This document shows positions 1-10,972 of a stretch of 64,000 bases of DNA, piece after piece (position 1 is the stretch's first letter; every line of letters starts with the position of its first letter). This DNA is from Nocardioides lacusdianchii. Lineage in GTDB: Bacteria > Actinomycetota > Actinomycetes > Propionibacteriales > Nocardioidaceae. Position numbers and translations under genes: made by a program. The notes under the pieces were generated by a model. It searched no databases. It saw only the letters and a program-made list of their open reading frames with translations, and was not told the DNA's origin. The DNA lies in assembly GCF_020102855.1 (NCBI RefSeq), contig NZ_JADHZD010000007.1, forward strand, positions 162,151 through 226,150. The letters run 5' to 3'.

Positions 1-2
1 CG

Positions 3-476
3 CCCCCGGCAGGCGCCACGTGGCTGATGCTGGTCGGCGACCTCACCGCGATGCCGGCGATGGCCCGCATCGTGGAGACGCGCCCCGACCTGACGACGTA
101 CGTCATCGCCGAGGTGCCGGACGACCTCGCGGGCTACCTCCCCGAGGGCCCCGACGTCACTTGGCTGAGCCCGCCGTCCCACGGGCAGAGCGCGCTGGCC
201 GAGGTCGTGGAGGGCATCGAGTGGCCGGCCGGCGAGGGCTACTTCTGGATGGCGGGGGAGTCCGCGCAGATGCGCGCGATCCGCAAGCACCTGATGCGCG
301 AGGTCGGCCTGCCGACCAGCCACTACGACGTCATGGGCTACTGGCGCGCGACGGCCGGACGGCAGCCGCGGGCGGTCGATCCGGGTCCGCTCTGGCGCGC
401 GGGCAAGGCGGCAGGGAAGAGTGACGAGCAGATCTGGGCCGAGTACGACGCAGCGCGAGAGGCGAGCGATGGCTGA
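3..476 (+). CDS. Siderophore-interacting protein, C-terminal part (5' end outside window)
   Basis: The reading frame is open from the window edge, so the N-terminal FAD-binding half lies outside. The visible 157 residues look like the NAD(P)H-binding half of the ViuB/SIP family, flavoproteins that reduce ferric siderophores in the cytoplasm to release iron. Support comes from the segment YFWMAGESAQMRAIRKHL, followed by a conserved SHYDVMGYWR and a Trp-rich tail, both typical of the family end. The stop overlaps the start of era by 8 nt, so the two may be co-transcribed. Family assignment is fairly secure; the substrate is unknown. Confidence 0.8.
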   Translation, partial: PPAGATWLMLVGDLTAMPAMARIVETRPDLTTYVIAEVPDDLAGYLPEGPDVTWLSPPSHGQSALAEVVEGIEWPAGEGYFWMAGESAQMRAIRKHLMREVGLPTSHYDVMGYWRATAGRQPRAVDPGPLWRAGKAAGKSDEQIWAEYDAAREASDG

Positions 477-1560
477 CGAGCAGGACCACACCGACCAGGA
501 CGTGGTGGAGGAGACCGTCGGCGAGCCGGGCGACGAGACGGACGACCTCGACGACGACCTCGACGAGGACGACGAGGACGACGAGCTCGACGAGGACTTC
601 GACCTCTCCGGGGTCGCGCCCGCCAGTGCGTTCTACTCCGCGCCCGAGGGCTATCGCAGCGGCTTCGCCTCCTTCGTCGGCCGGCCCAACGCCGGCAAGT
701 CGACGCTGACCAACGCGCTGGTCGGGCAGAAAATCGTCATCACGTCCTCCAAGCCCCAGACCACGCGCAACGTGGTGCGCGGGATCGTGCACCGCGACGA
801 CGCCCAGCTGATCCTCGTCGACACCCCCGGCCTCCACCGCCCGCGCACCCTGCTGGGCGAGCGGCTCAACGACCTGGTCCGCACGACGTGGGCCGAGGTC
901 GACGTGGTGGCGTGCTGCTTCCCGGCCAACGAGAAGATCGGCCCGGGGGACCGGTTCCTGGTCACCGAGCTGGCCAAGGTGCGGCGCACCGTCCGCATCG
1001 CGGTGGCCACCAAGACCGACCTGGTGACCCCCGAGCAGCTCGGCCAGCACCTGCTCGACATCGCCGCGCTCGGGGCCGAGACCTCGACGGAGTGGGCCGA
1101 GATCGTGCCGGTGTCGGCGGTCTCGGGCGACCAGGTCCAGCTGCTCGCCGACCTGCTGGTCGGCCTGCTGCCCGAGGGCCCGCCGCTCTACCCCGACGGC
1201 GACCTCACCGATGCCCCCGAGGAGGCGCTGGCCGCCGACCTCATCCGCGAGGCCGCGCTGGAGGGCGTGCGCGACGAGCTCCCGCACTCGATCGCCGTGG
1301 TGGTCGAGGAGATGGGCCTGCGCGAGGGGCGCCCTGACGACAAGCCGCTGCTCGACATCGTGGCCAACCTCTACGTCGAGCGTGATTCCCAGAAGGGCAT
1401 CATGATCGGCCACAAGGGCTCGCGGCTGCGCTCGGTCGGCACCGCCGCGCGCAAGCAGATCGAGGCGCTGCTCGGCACCCCGGTCTACCTCGACCTCCAG
1501 GTCAAGATCGCCAAGGACTGGCAGCGCGACCCGCGCCAGCTGCGCAAGCTCGGCTTCTGA
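469..1560 (+). CDS. era: GTPase Era (ribosome assembly)
   Basis: Era binds the 3' end of 16S rRNA and helps mature the 30S subunit. The 363-residue protein has G1 GRPNAGKST (about residues 71-79), G3 DTPG, G4 TKTD and a C-terminal KH RNA-binding domain with GHKGSRLRSVG. The first 50 residues are an unusually acidic extension rich in Asp/Glu that is absent from most Era proteins. The start at 469 overlaps the preceding gene; a longer frame upstream is open but reads as the shadow of that gene. Identification is secure. Confidence 0.96.
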   Translation: MADEQDHTDQDVVEETVGEPGDETDDLDDDLDEDDEDDELDEDFDLSGVAPASAFYSAPEGYRSGFASFVGRPNAGKSTLTNALVGQKIVITSSKPQTTRNVVRGIVHRDDAQLILVDTPGLHRPRTLLGERLNDLVRTTWAEVDVVACCFPANEKIGPGDRFLVTELAKVRRTVRIAVATKTDLVTPEQLGQHLLDIAALGAETSTEWAEIVPVSAVSGDQVQLLADLLVGLLPEGPPLYPDGDLTDAPEEALAADLIREAALEGVRDELPHSIAVVVEEMGLREGRPDDKPLLDIVANLYVERDSQKGIMIGHKGSRLRSVGTAARKQIEALLGTPVYLDLQVKIAKDWQRDPRQLRKLGF

Positions 1561-1653
1561 CGACGGTCCCGCCCAGGTCGGCGCACGTGCGGCGGTGCTG
1601 GCCCTCGGTGAGCCGATCCGACGGCCAGGTGCGCAGCACGTGCGGCTGACGGC

Positions 1654-2472
1654 TCAGGCAGGCACCCAGCAGATGCCGTAGCGCTGGCCGGCGTCCCACT
1701 GCTCGCGGGTGGGGGCCTCCTGCGACCAGGTGAAGTCGAGCGGGTCCGTCGCTGCTGCGCGGGCGTCCGCGCGGCACGTCGGGTCCATGCGCGCCGCGAC
1801 CGCCGCCGGTCGTGGCAACCGGCGTCCGGTCAGGTCGACCGTCGACGTCGCCCGCCACGTGTGCCGCGCGCCGCACGACACCCGTCGGAACGCCTGCGTG
1901 CCGGGGGCAGCGGTGCCGCACATCTCCAGCACCGGGGCCTCACCCCAGCCCTTCGTCCGGCGCGGCAGCGGCAGCAGCTCGCGCGGTCCCGCGACTGCCA
2001 CGACGTCGCAGCGGAACCAGTCGGCGCCGGCCTCGGCGCGGGCCGGGCTCGGGGTGAACCACACCGCCCTGACCATCGTGCGGCGCAGGTCGCGCGGTGC
2101 CACCCCGAGGTGCCGAGGCAGACGCGCCGTGCACGTCGTACGCGCCTGGCGCTGGGCAGCCTCGGAGTCCACGCTCCGGGTGCGACCCGCCGGGGTGGTC
2201 AGCCGCAGCCGGCCGACGAAGTAGGTCTGGGCGGTGTGCCGGCGCCCGCACGCCACGGGGGCGGTGCGACCGACCACCGCGACGGCCTGCCGGAACGTGA
2301 GGGAGTGGCACTCGCCCACCTCGGGCGTCGGGCCGGGATCGGGGGGAGGCTCCGGCGTCGACGGCGCCGTCGGTGACGGGGTCGACGAGGGGACGGGCTC
2401 GTCCGCGGGGGCGGAGGAGGTGCACCCGGACAGCGCCAGGACGGCGGTGGCCGCGGCGAGGAGGCGCCTCAT
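1654..2472 (-). CDS. Secreted lipoprotein resembling the septum-formation family
   Basis: The 272-residue protein starts with a lipoprotein signal peptide ending in the lipobox LSGC, then a Ser/Pro/Thr-rich linker (about residues 20-50). The mature part has two similar Cys-containing segments, each with a CGxxHT/CGARHT core, as in the actinobacterial septum-formation domain family. It is therefore probably anchored outside the membrane; its role is unknown. Its ATG overlaps the stop of the upstream flavodoxin-like gene (ATGA), so the pair is translationally coupled. The Septum_form match is a recollection of motif style and has not been searched. Confidence 0.6.
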   Translation of the reverse strand: MRRLLAAATAVLALSGCTSSAPADEPVPSSTPSPTAPSTPEPPPDPGPTPEVGECHSLTFRQAVAVVGRTAPVACGRRHTAQTYFVGRLRLTTPAGRTRSVDSEAAQRQARTTCTARLPRHLGVAPRDLRRTMVRAVWFTPSPARAEAGADWFRCDVVAVAGPRELLPLPRRTKGWGEAPVLEMCGTAAPGTQAFRRVSCGARHTWRATSTVDLTGRRLPRPAAVAARMDPTCRADARAAATDPLDFTWSQEAPTREQWDAGQRYGICWVPA

Positions 2473-2954
2473 CGCATCACCAGGGCCGCGAGCGTCCCGC
2501 CCAGCTCGTACGCCGACTCCCGGTCCGCCTCGCCCACCTCACCCAGCACCTCCAGCACCGGCGCCGCCTGGCGCCAGGGGAGTGCCCCCACGATCGACTG
2601 GACCGAGCGCACCGCGCCCGTCGTGTCGTAGCGGCCGTGGACGAAGAGGCCGTAGGGGCGGCGGCCCCCCTCGGCGCCGGCGGCCCCGCCGTCCTCGGCC
2701 AGCGCCCCGCCGGCCTGGAGGAAGATCGTGTCGAAGAAGTGCTTGAGCGCCCCGCTCATGTAGCCGAAGTTCGCCGGGGTGCCGAGCACGTAGCCGTCGG
2801 CGGCGAGCACGTCGTCCGCGCCGGCTTCCAGCGCTGTCCGCACGACCACCTCGACGCCCTCGATGGCGTCGTCCGACGCACCCGCCACGACTGCCTCGGT
2901 CAGCGCGGTGACCGACGGGGTCGGGGAGTGGTGGACCACCAGCAGTCGAGGCAT
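2469..2954 (-). CDS. Flavodoxin-fold / NAD(P)H-dependent FMN reductase-like protein
   Basis: The 161-residue protein has the flavodoxin fold signature: an N-terminal beta strand followed by a phosphate-binding loop (HHSPTPSVTALTE), and the mid-protein segment GTPANFGYMSGALKHFFD found in WrbA/flavodoxin-like NAD(P)H oxidoreductases. It probably binds FMN and acts in cytoplasmic electron transfer; the partner is unknown. It heads a two-gene minus-strand unit with the lipoprotein downstream. Confidence 0.75.
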   Translation of the reverse strand: MPRLLVVHHSPTPSVTALTEAVVAGASDDAIEGVEVVVRTALEAGADDVLAADGYVLGTPANFGYMSGALKHFFDTIFLQAGGALAEDGGAAGAEGGRRPYGLFVHGRYDTTGAVRSVQSIVGALPWRQAAPVLEVLGEVGEADRESAYELGGTLAALVMR

Positions 2955-2990
2955 GGCCAGAGCCTACGAGGGCGAGTAGCGTCGTGTGCC

Positions 2991-3749
2991 GTGACCTTCG
3001 AGGTGACAGGTGACGCCTACGACCGGTTCATGGGTCGCTACTCCCGACCGCTCGCGGCCGACCTCGCCGACTGGTTGGAGGTGGCGCCCGGCCAGCGGGC
3101 CATCGACGTCGGCTGTGGGCCGGGAGCGCTGACGACCGTCCTCGTGGACCTGCTCGGCGCTGCACAGGTGGCGGCGGTCGACCCGTCGGCGTCCTTCGTG
3201 GAGGCCTGCCGCGACCGGCTCCCCGGGGTCGACGTCCGCCGGGGCGAGGCGGAGTCGCTGCCCCACGACGACGACTCCTTCGACGTCGCCGCGGCCTGCT
3301 TGGTGGTGCACTTCATGGCCGACCCCGTCGGCGGCGTCGCCGAGATGACCCGGGTGACCCGCCCCGGCGGCTGGGTCGGCGCGACGGTCTGGGATCTTGC
3401 CGGGTCGCGCGCCCCGATGTGGCCGCTGTGGGAGGCGGTCGCGGAGCTCCAGCCCGCGCACTCGGGGGAGCGCGAGTTCCCCGGCGGCTCCCGTGACGGC
3501 CTCGTCGCGATCCTGGAGGGTGCCGGGCTGCGTGGGGTCGAGGCGGTCGAGGTCCCGGTGACGGTGACCCACCCGAGCTTCGAGGAGTGGTGGGAGCCCT
3601 ACCTGCACGGCGTCGGTCCCGCCGGCGACGTCGTCGCCGCGCTCGGGCCGGACGGTCGGGCCCGGCTCGAGGAGGTCCTGCGTCGCCGGCTCGGCCCCGG
3701 GCCCTTCGACCTCACGGCGGTGGCGTACGCCGCTCGCGGTCGCGCCTGA
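2991..3749 (+). CDS. Class I SAM-dependent methyltransferase
   Basis: The 252-residue protein carries the SAM-binding motif I DVGCGPGALT near residue 40, an acidic motif II and a motif-III-like RPGGWVG, all in the order expected of Rossmann-fold methyltransferases (UbiE/Methyltransf_11 type). GTG at 2991 gives the expected N-terminus; the same frame is open for 600 nt upstream, but that stretch is antisense to the flavodoxin-like gene and Arg-rich. The substrate cannot be read from the sequence. Confidence 0.8.
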   Translation: MTFEVTGDAYDRFMGRYSRPLAADLADWLEVAPGQRAIDVGCGPGALTTVLVDLLGAAQVAAVDPSASFVEACRDRLPGVDVRRGEAESLPHDDDSFDVAAACLVVHFMADPVGGVAEMTRVTRPGGWVGATVWDLAGSRAPMWPLWEAVAELQPAHSGEREFPGGSRDGLVAILEGAGLRGVEAVEVPVTVTHPSFEEWWEPYLHGVGPAGDVVAALGPDGRARLEEVLRRRLGPGPFDLTAVAYAARGRA

Positions 3750-3815
3750 CGTCCCGGTCCGCAGGTCGGACGCGCGGCTGTGCGCCCGCGGGCAGCGGCG
3801 TACGCTGGTCCCGTC

Positions 3816-6118
<2,303 letters not shown>

Positions 6119-6167
6119 GGTCGGAGCGTTCCACGGCGGCGCGCTCCATCGCGACTACATTGAGCCC

Positions 6168-7034
6168 ATGTTGGTGAGCGAGCGGATCGGACAGTTCTTC
6201 GTCGAGTCCGACGGCGGGCGCGACCGGCTGGAGTACACCGAGTACGGCTCCGGCGACGAGTGGGTGGTCCTGCTCCACGGCCTGCTCATGCCCCGTCGCA
6301 TGCAGCAGCCGCTGGCGCGGGCGATGGCCGCGCAGGGCCTGCACGTGGTCACCCTCGACCTCCTCGGCCACGGCCGCTCCGACCAGCCCGCCGACCCGCT
6401 CGTCTACTCGATGACGTCGTTCGGCGAGCAGGTGGTCGCGCTGCTCGACCACCTCGGCGCCGAGCAGGCCGTCATCGGCGGCACGTCCCTGGGCGCGAAC
6501 GTGTCCCTCGAGGTCGCAGTCATCGCCCCGGAGCGGGTCAAGGGCCTCGTCGTCGAGATGCCGGTGCTCAACCACGCGCTCGTGGCCGGGATCATGGCGT
6601 TCGTCCCGATCATGCTCGCGGCGCGCTACCTTCCCTTCACCGCCAACACGCTGCAGAAGCTCTCGCGGTCGGTTCCCCGCGGGATCGTCCCCTTCTGGGC
6701 CGGCGTCGGGCTCGACACCGTCGACCACCGGGCCGACTCGATCGCCTCGGTCCTGCACGGCGTCATCTTCGGCCGCCTCGCGCCGTCGTCGAGCCAGCGC
6801 CGCCGGATCCACGCACCCGTCTTCCTGGTGGGCCACCCGATCGACCCGATCCACCCGTTCGTCGACGCCGACATGCTCGCCGCCGAGCTGCCCAACGTCC
6901 GGTTCGAGCGGGCCACCTCGATCCTGGAGTGGCGCTTCCGACCCGACCGGCTCACCGCGGCGGCCGCCGACTTCGCACTCGACTGCTGGCGCGCCGCCGC
7001 ACCGGCCACGAGCACCCGCGCGCGGAAACGCTGA
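6168..7034 (+). CDS. Alpha/beta hydrolase
   Basis: The 288-residue protein has the alpha/beta-hydrolase oxyanion segment LLHGLLMP, the strand-turn DLLGHGRSDQP, and nucleophile elbow GGTSLGANVS (Ser in GxSxG). The late Asp and His expected for the triad are likely in the VGHPIDPIHPF region and the C-terminus, but are not certain. The ATG at 6168 is preferred over an upstream in-frame ATG that overlaps the divergent GNAT gene. Substrate unknown. Confidence 0.78.
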   Translation: MLVSERIGQFFVESDGGRDRLEYTEYGSGDEWVVLLHGLLMPRRMQQPLARAMAAQGLHVVTLDLLGHGRSDQPADPLVYSMTSFGEQVVALLDHLGAEQAVIGGTSLGANVSLEVAVIAPERVKGLVVEMPVLNHALVAGIMAFVPIMLAARYLPFTANTLQKLSRSVPRGIVPFWAGVGLDTVDHRADSIASVLHGVIFGRLAPSSSQRRRIHAPVFLVGHPIDPIHPFVDADMLAAELPNVRFERATSILEWRFRPDRLTAAAADFALDCWRAAAPATSTRARKR

Positions 7035-7077
7035 GCGCCAACCGCCTCCGGCAGGGTGCGTGGGGGAGGATGGACCC

Positions 7078-7806
7078 GTGCCCCTCTACCGCGACGAGGC
7101 GGTCGTGCTCCGCACCCACAAGCTGGGCGAGGCCGACCGCATCATCACCCTGCTGACGCGTCAGCGCGGGAAGGTGCGCGCCGTCGCCAAGGGCGTGCGG
7201 CGTACGACGTCGCGCTGGGGCTCGCGGCTGGAGCCGTTCGCCCACGTCGACCTGCAGCTCGCCGAGGGGCGCAGCCTCGACGTGATCACCCAGGCCGAGA
7301 CGCTCGACCCGTTCAACTCCCGCCTCGGCATGGACTACGACCGCTACACCGCGGGCACCGTGATGCTCGAGACCGCCGACCGTCTCGTCACCGAGGAGGG
7401 AGAGCCGGCCGTCCAGCAGTTCCTTCTCCTCGTCGGCGGGCTGCGGGTGATGGCGACCGGTCAGCACGGGGCCAAGCAGGTCCTCGACTCCTACCTCCTG
7501 CGCTCGCTGTCGGTTGCCGGCTACGCGCCGTCCTTCGACCACTGCGTGCAGTGCGGCGTCGAGGGCCCGCACCGCTTCTTCAACCCCTCGGCCGGTGGCG
7601 TGCTCTGCACCTCCGACAAGCTGCCCGGCTCCGCCACCCCCGCCGCCGAGACGGTGCTGGTCCTGGGTGCGCTGCTCGTCGGTGACTGGCCGGTCGTCCA
7701 CGCCGCTGACCCGCGCCACCTGCGCGAGGCCAGCAACCTCGTCTCGGCCTACCTCGCCTGGCACCTCGAGCGTGGCCTGCGCTCGATGGCGTACGTCGAG
7801 CGTTGA
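7078..7806 (+). CDS. recO: DNA repair protein RecO
   Basis: RecO anneals ssDNA and loads RecA with RecR in the RecFOR pathway. The 242-residue protein starts with an OB-fold (VPLYRDEAVVLRTHKLGEADRI, shown in part as VVLRTHKLGEADRI) and has a C-terminal CxxC zinc-finger half (CVQCG) with a second Cys near GGVLC. GTG 7078 is chosen because GGGGGAGGA lies just upstream; a GTG at 7060 would place that SD inside the gene. It sits upstream of uppS, a common actinobacterial arrangement. Confidence 0.92.
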   Translation: MPLYRDEAVVLRTHKLGEADRIITLLTRQRGKVRAVAKGVRRTTSRWGSRLEPFAHVDLQLAEGRSLDVITQAETLDPFNSRLGMDYDRYTAGTVMLETADRLVTEEGEPAVQQFLLLVGGLRVMATGQHGAKQVLDSYLLRSLSVAGYAPSFDHCVQCGVEGPHRFFNPSAGGVLCTSDKLPGSATPAAETVLVLGALLVGDWPVVHAADPRHLREASNLVSAYLAWHLERGLRSMAYVER

Positions 7807-7807
7807 A

Positions 7808-7923
7808 CCTCGGTGGTCGAGTAGCCCGCGAGGACACATCCCCTCGGTGGTCGAGTAGCCCGCGAGGACACATCCCCTCGGTGGTCGAGTAGCCCGCGAG
7901 GGACGAGCGGGCGTATCGAGACC
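7808..7923. repeat. Tandem triplicate intergenic repeat with palindromic tail
   Basis: Three units of about 34 bp start at 7808, 7842 and 7876. The first two are identical, and the third diverges after 26 nt into GACGAGCGGGCGTATCGAGACC. Each begins CCTCGGTGGTCGAGTAGCCC. The third unit forms a palindrome with arms GTCGAGTAGCCCGC and GCGGGCGTATCGAG. A related palindrome is at 18140. This looks like a chromosomal REP-like family; partial duplication has produced the array. Confidence 0.8.
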
Positions 7924-7936
7924 TAGGCTGTGCCCC

Positions 7937-8713
7937 GTGAAGCGCTCCGTCCGCCAGCCCACCCCGCACCCCAGCGGCGCGACGCCCCCGTCGATCCCGC
8001 GCGACCTCGTCCCCGAGCACGTCGCCATCGTGATGGACGGCAACGGCCGCTGGGCCAAGGACCGCGGACTGCCCCGCACGAAGGGCCACGAGGAGGGCGA
8101 GTCCTCGCTCTTCGACGTCGTGGAGGGCGCGATCGAGATCGGCGTCAAGGCCATCTCGGCCTATGCCTTCTCCACCGAGAACTGGTCGCGATCGCCCGAC
8201 GAGGTCCGCTTCCTCATGGGCTTCAACCGCGACGTGATCCGGCGCCGCCGCGACGAGATGCACGAGCTCGGCGTACGCGTGCGGTGGGCCGGGCGCGCCC
8301 CTCGTCTGTGGAGGTCGGTGATCAAGGAGCTCCAGGTCGCGGAGGAGATGACGAAGGACAACGACGTCCTGACCCTGACCATGTGCGTCAACTACGGCGG
8401 CCGTGCCGAGCTCGCCGACGCCGCGCGCGCCATCGGGCGCGAGGTCGCTGCCGGCCGGATCAACCCCGACAAGATCGACGAGCGCACCTTCGCCCGTCAC
8501 CTCTACGTCCCCGAGCTCCCCGACGCCGACCTCGTCTGGCGCACGTCGGGGGAGCAGCGGCTGTCCAACTTCATGCTGTGGCAGGCGGCCTACAGCGAGA
8601 TGGTCTTCACCGACGTGCTGTGGCCCGACGTCGACCGCCGGCACCTCTGGGCCGCAGTGGAGACGTACGCCCGCCGCGACCGTCGCTACGGCGGCGCGCT
8701 TCCCAACGCCTGA
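7937..8713 (+). CDS. uppS: Isoprenyl (undecaprenyl-type) diphosphate synthase
   Basis: A cis-prenyltransferase that elongates farnesyl/geranyl diphosphate to the lipid carrier used for cell-wall synthesis. The 258-residue protein has [13 protein letters not shown] with the catalytic Asp at residue 34, the [10 protein letters not shown] loop, and the C-terminal [15 protein letters not shown] motif. Product length cannot be read from the sequence; actinobacteria also have short-chain and decaprenyl-forming paralogs. GTG start at 7937. Confidence 0.92.
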   Translation: MKRSVRQPTPHPSGATPPSIPRDLVPEHVAIVMDGNGRWAKDRGLPRTKGHEEGESSLFDVVEGAIEIGVKAISAYAFSTENWSRSPDEVRFLMGFNRDVIRRRRDEMHELGVRVRWAGRAPRLWRSVIKELQVAEEMTKDNDVLTLTMCVNYGGRAELADAARAIGREVAAGRINPDKIDERTFARHLYVPELPDADLVWRTSGEQRLSNFMLWQAAYSEMVFTDVLWPDVDRRHLWAAVETYARRDRRYGGALPNA

Positions 8714-8746
8714 CCTCGCACCGCCCGGCGGGACCAGCCGTCAGCC

Positions 8747-9166
8747 TCAGCGGCAGGTCGGGCAGGTCCCGAAGATCTCCAGGGTGTGGCTGAGGTCGGC
8801 GTAGCCGTGCTCGGCAGCGATGGCGTTGGTCCAGCGCTCGACGGCCGGTCCCTCCACCTCGACCGTGGCGCCGCACGTGCGGCACACGAGGTGGTGGTGG
8901 TGCGTGTCGGAGCAGCTGCGCCAGATGGCCTCGCCGTCCTCGTTGCGCAGCATGTCGACCTCGCCGGCCTCGGCGAGCGACGACAGCGTGCGGTAGACGG
9001 TGGCCAGGCCCACGGAGTCGCCCTGGCGCGAGATCAGGTCGTGGATCTCCTGGGCGCTGCGGAAGTCGTCGAAGCCCGCCAGGGCGGCGGCGACCGCGCG
9101 CCGCTGGCGGGTGGGACGGCGCTGCTGCGTCTGGGTGCCACCGCCGTGGGGGTCAGTGCTCGTCAT
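8747..9166 (-). CDS. zur: Fur-family zinc regulator Zur
   Basis: A 139-residue Fur-family repressor. It has an N-terminal winged helix (TRQRRAVAAALAGFDDFRSA... VGLATVYRTLSSL), the HHHHLVCRTCG metal/dimer segment and a C-terminal CPTC, giving the two CxxC pairs of the structural zinc site. The zinc assignment comes from its position as the last gene of znuABC (stop of znuB overlaps its start by 14 nt). ATG 9166 has SD GGAG; upstream in-frame Thr-rich sequence is the shadow of the znuB tail. Confidence 0.9.
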   Translation of the reverse strand: MTSTDPHGGGTQTQQRRPTRQRRAVAAALAGFDDFRSAQEIHDLISRQGDSVGLATVYRTLSSLAEAGEVDMLRNEDGEAIWRSCSDTHHHHLVCRTCGATVEVEGPAVERWTNAIAAEHGYADLSHTLEIFGTCPTCR

Positions 9167-10172
9167 AGTGCTCTCCGTGCGGGGCGTGCCGGTGACCGTC
9201 GTGGACGTAGTCGAGGTGGTCGTCGTGCGGGACCGCCGGGTGGCCACAGTCGTCGCCGTGCTGGTGCGGGTGCTCGTCCACCTCGTGCGGACCGGACGTC
9301 CCGGTGCCCAGCGCGGGGAAGGGCTCGGCGAGGCGGCGACGACGGCGCAGCCAGACGCCGACCGGCCAGGTCGCGGCGAACATCGCCAGCGCGAGGAGCA
9401 CGATGGAGGGGCCCGGGGCCACGGTGGCCCTGGCGGACAGCCATGCAGCGACGACCAGCCCGCCGACCGCGGCGACCCCGCCGAGGACCATGGCCCACAG
9501 CAGTGTCGAGCGGAAGGACCGCGCGAGCTGCTGGGACGTGGCGACCGGCACCACCATCAGCGCCGAGACGAGCAGCAGGCCCACGGTCCGCATGGCGACG
9601 GTCACGCTGACGGCGGCGAGGACGGCGACGAGGAGGTTGTAGGCGCGGACCCGAAGTCCCGCCACCTTCGCGAACTCGGGGTCCGAGGCGACCGCGAACA
9701 GCTGGGGGAGGAGGCCGAGCGTGAGGGTCAGGACCACGAGCGCCAGCCCAGCGGTGTACCAGACCTCGGTCGAGCTGATGCTCGTCACGGACCCGAAGAG
9801 GTAGACCTGCAGGCCCGCGGCGCCGTCGCCGGCGAGTCCGGTGATGAGGACCCCGCCCGCCAGCCCGCCGTAGAACAGCAGGGCGAGAGCGACATCGCCG
9901 TTGGTGTGGCCCTTCTCCCTGATGACCTCGATCAGGACGGCGCCGAGGATGGCGACGACGACCGCGGTCCACGTGGGGGACGTCCCGGTGAGCAGCCCGA
10001 GGGCCACGCCGGTCACGGCGACGTGGCCGATGCCGTCGCCCAGCAGGGCGAGGCGGCGCTGCACGATGAAGGTGCCGATCGCGGGTGCGGCCAGGCCGGT
10101 GAGCAGGGCGGCGAGGAGCGCGCGCTGCATGAAGGGGCGACCCAACAGGTCGAGGAGCTCGGCGGGGCTCAT
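9153..10172 (-). CDS. znuB: Zinc ABC transporter permease
   Basis: The membrane component of a ZnuABC-type zinc importer, with eight or more hydrophobic segments and the conserved early LLGDGIGHVAVTGVALG and mid-protein TVGLLLVSALMVVPVATS typical of the ABC-3 family. The last 45 residues form a His/Asp-rich cytoplasmic tail (for example HPHQHGDDCGHP) that probably binds zinc. The start overlaps the end of znuC by 4 nt. Confidence 0.93.
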   Translation of the reverse strand: MSPAELLDLLGRPFMQRALLAALLTGLAAPAIGTFIVQRRLALLGDGIGHVAVTGVALGLLTGTSPTWTAVVVAILGAVLIEVIREKGHTNGDVALALLFYGGLAGGVLITGLAGDGAAGLQVYLFGSVTSISSTEVWYTAGLALVVLTLTLGLLPQLFAVASDPEFAKVAGLRVRAYNLLVAVLAAVSVTVAMRTVGLLLVSALMVVPVATSQQLARSFRSTLLWAMVLGGVAAVGGLVVAAWLSARATVAPGPSIVLLALAMFAATWPVGVWLRRRRRLAEPFPALGTGTSGPHEVDEHPHQHGDDCGHPAVPHDDHLDYVHDGHRHAPHGEHYDEH

Positions 10173-10972
10173 CGGCGGTCCTCCCTCGGGTCGAGCGACA
10201 TCGTGTCGAACGGGGAACCGACGTGCGGCACGTGGTCGTGCGAGCCCGCGATCGGGTGGTGGTGGCCGTGGACGTCCTCGTGGGCGAGCGGCGGGCCGTC
10301 GTAGGCGATCCGGCCGTCACGCATCACCACCGCCCGGTCAACGAGCGGCTCGAGCGGACCGAGCTCGTGGGCGACGAGGACGATGGTGGCGCCCCGCTCG
10401 GACAGGGTCCGCAACGCGTCGGCGAGCGCGAGCTGGTTGGGCAGGTCGACGCCGGCCGTCGGCTCGTCGAGGAAGAACAGCTCGGGCTCGCCTGCCAGTG
10501 CGCGCGCGATGAGGACACGTTGCTGCTGACCGCCGGAGAGCGTGCTGACGCCCTCACTGGCCATGCCGGTGAGCCCCACGACCTCGAGGGCGTCGTCGAT
10601 GGCGGCCCGGTCGGCCTTCCCTGCCGGGCGCAGCAGCGGGCGCCGGGTGAGCCGGCCGGAGGCCACCACCTCGCGCACGCTGGACGGCACGCCGCCCGCC
10701 GCGGTGCCGCGCTGCGGGACGAAGCCGATGCGGTGGCGCTCCCTGAAGTCGGGCAAGGGCGTGCCGAAGAGGAGGACGGAGCCCTGGGTGAGGGGCCGCA
10801 GCCCGGTGAGGGCGCGCACCAGCGTGCTCTTGCCCGACCCGTTGGCGCCCATCAGCGCGACGAACTCCCCGTGCCGGACCACGAGGTCGTTGCCGCGGAG
10901 CACCGGACGGCCACCGAGGGCGACCGTGACGTCACGGGCCTCGACGACCGCGGTGCCGGCGGGGTTCAGCAT
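10169..10972 (-). CDS. znuC: Zinc ABC transporter ATP-binding protein
   Basis: The 267-residue ATPase has Walker A GANGSGKST, signature LSGGQQQR, Walker B ELFFLDEP and the H-loop VAHE. It energises the ZnuB permease. It overlaps znuA upstream by 7 nt and znuB downstream by 4 nt, indicating one tightly coupled operon. The C-terminus is again rich in His (HEDVHGHHHP), consistent with metal handling. Confidence 0.94.
   Translation of the reverse strand: MLNPAGTAVVEARDVTVALGGRPVLRGNDLVVRHGEFVALMGANGSGKSTLVRALTGLRPLTQGSVLLFGTPLPDFRERHRIGFVPQRGTAAGGVPSSVREVVASGRLTRRPLLRPAGKADRAAIDDALEVVGLTGMASEGVSTLSGGQQQRVLIARALAGEPELFFLDEPTAGVDLPNQLALADALRTLSERGATIVLVAHELGPLEPLVDRAVVMRDGRIAYDGPPLAHEDVHGHHHPIAGSHDHVPHVGSPFDTMSLDPREDRR

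Noticed and set aside
888..1337. Plus-strand Arg-rich ORF within era
   Set aside because: Alternate frame of era; no coding character.
7808..7923. CRISPR array
   Set aside because: The three units are back to back without unique spacers, and the last is part of a palindrome family found elsewhere; no cas genes nearby.
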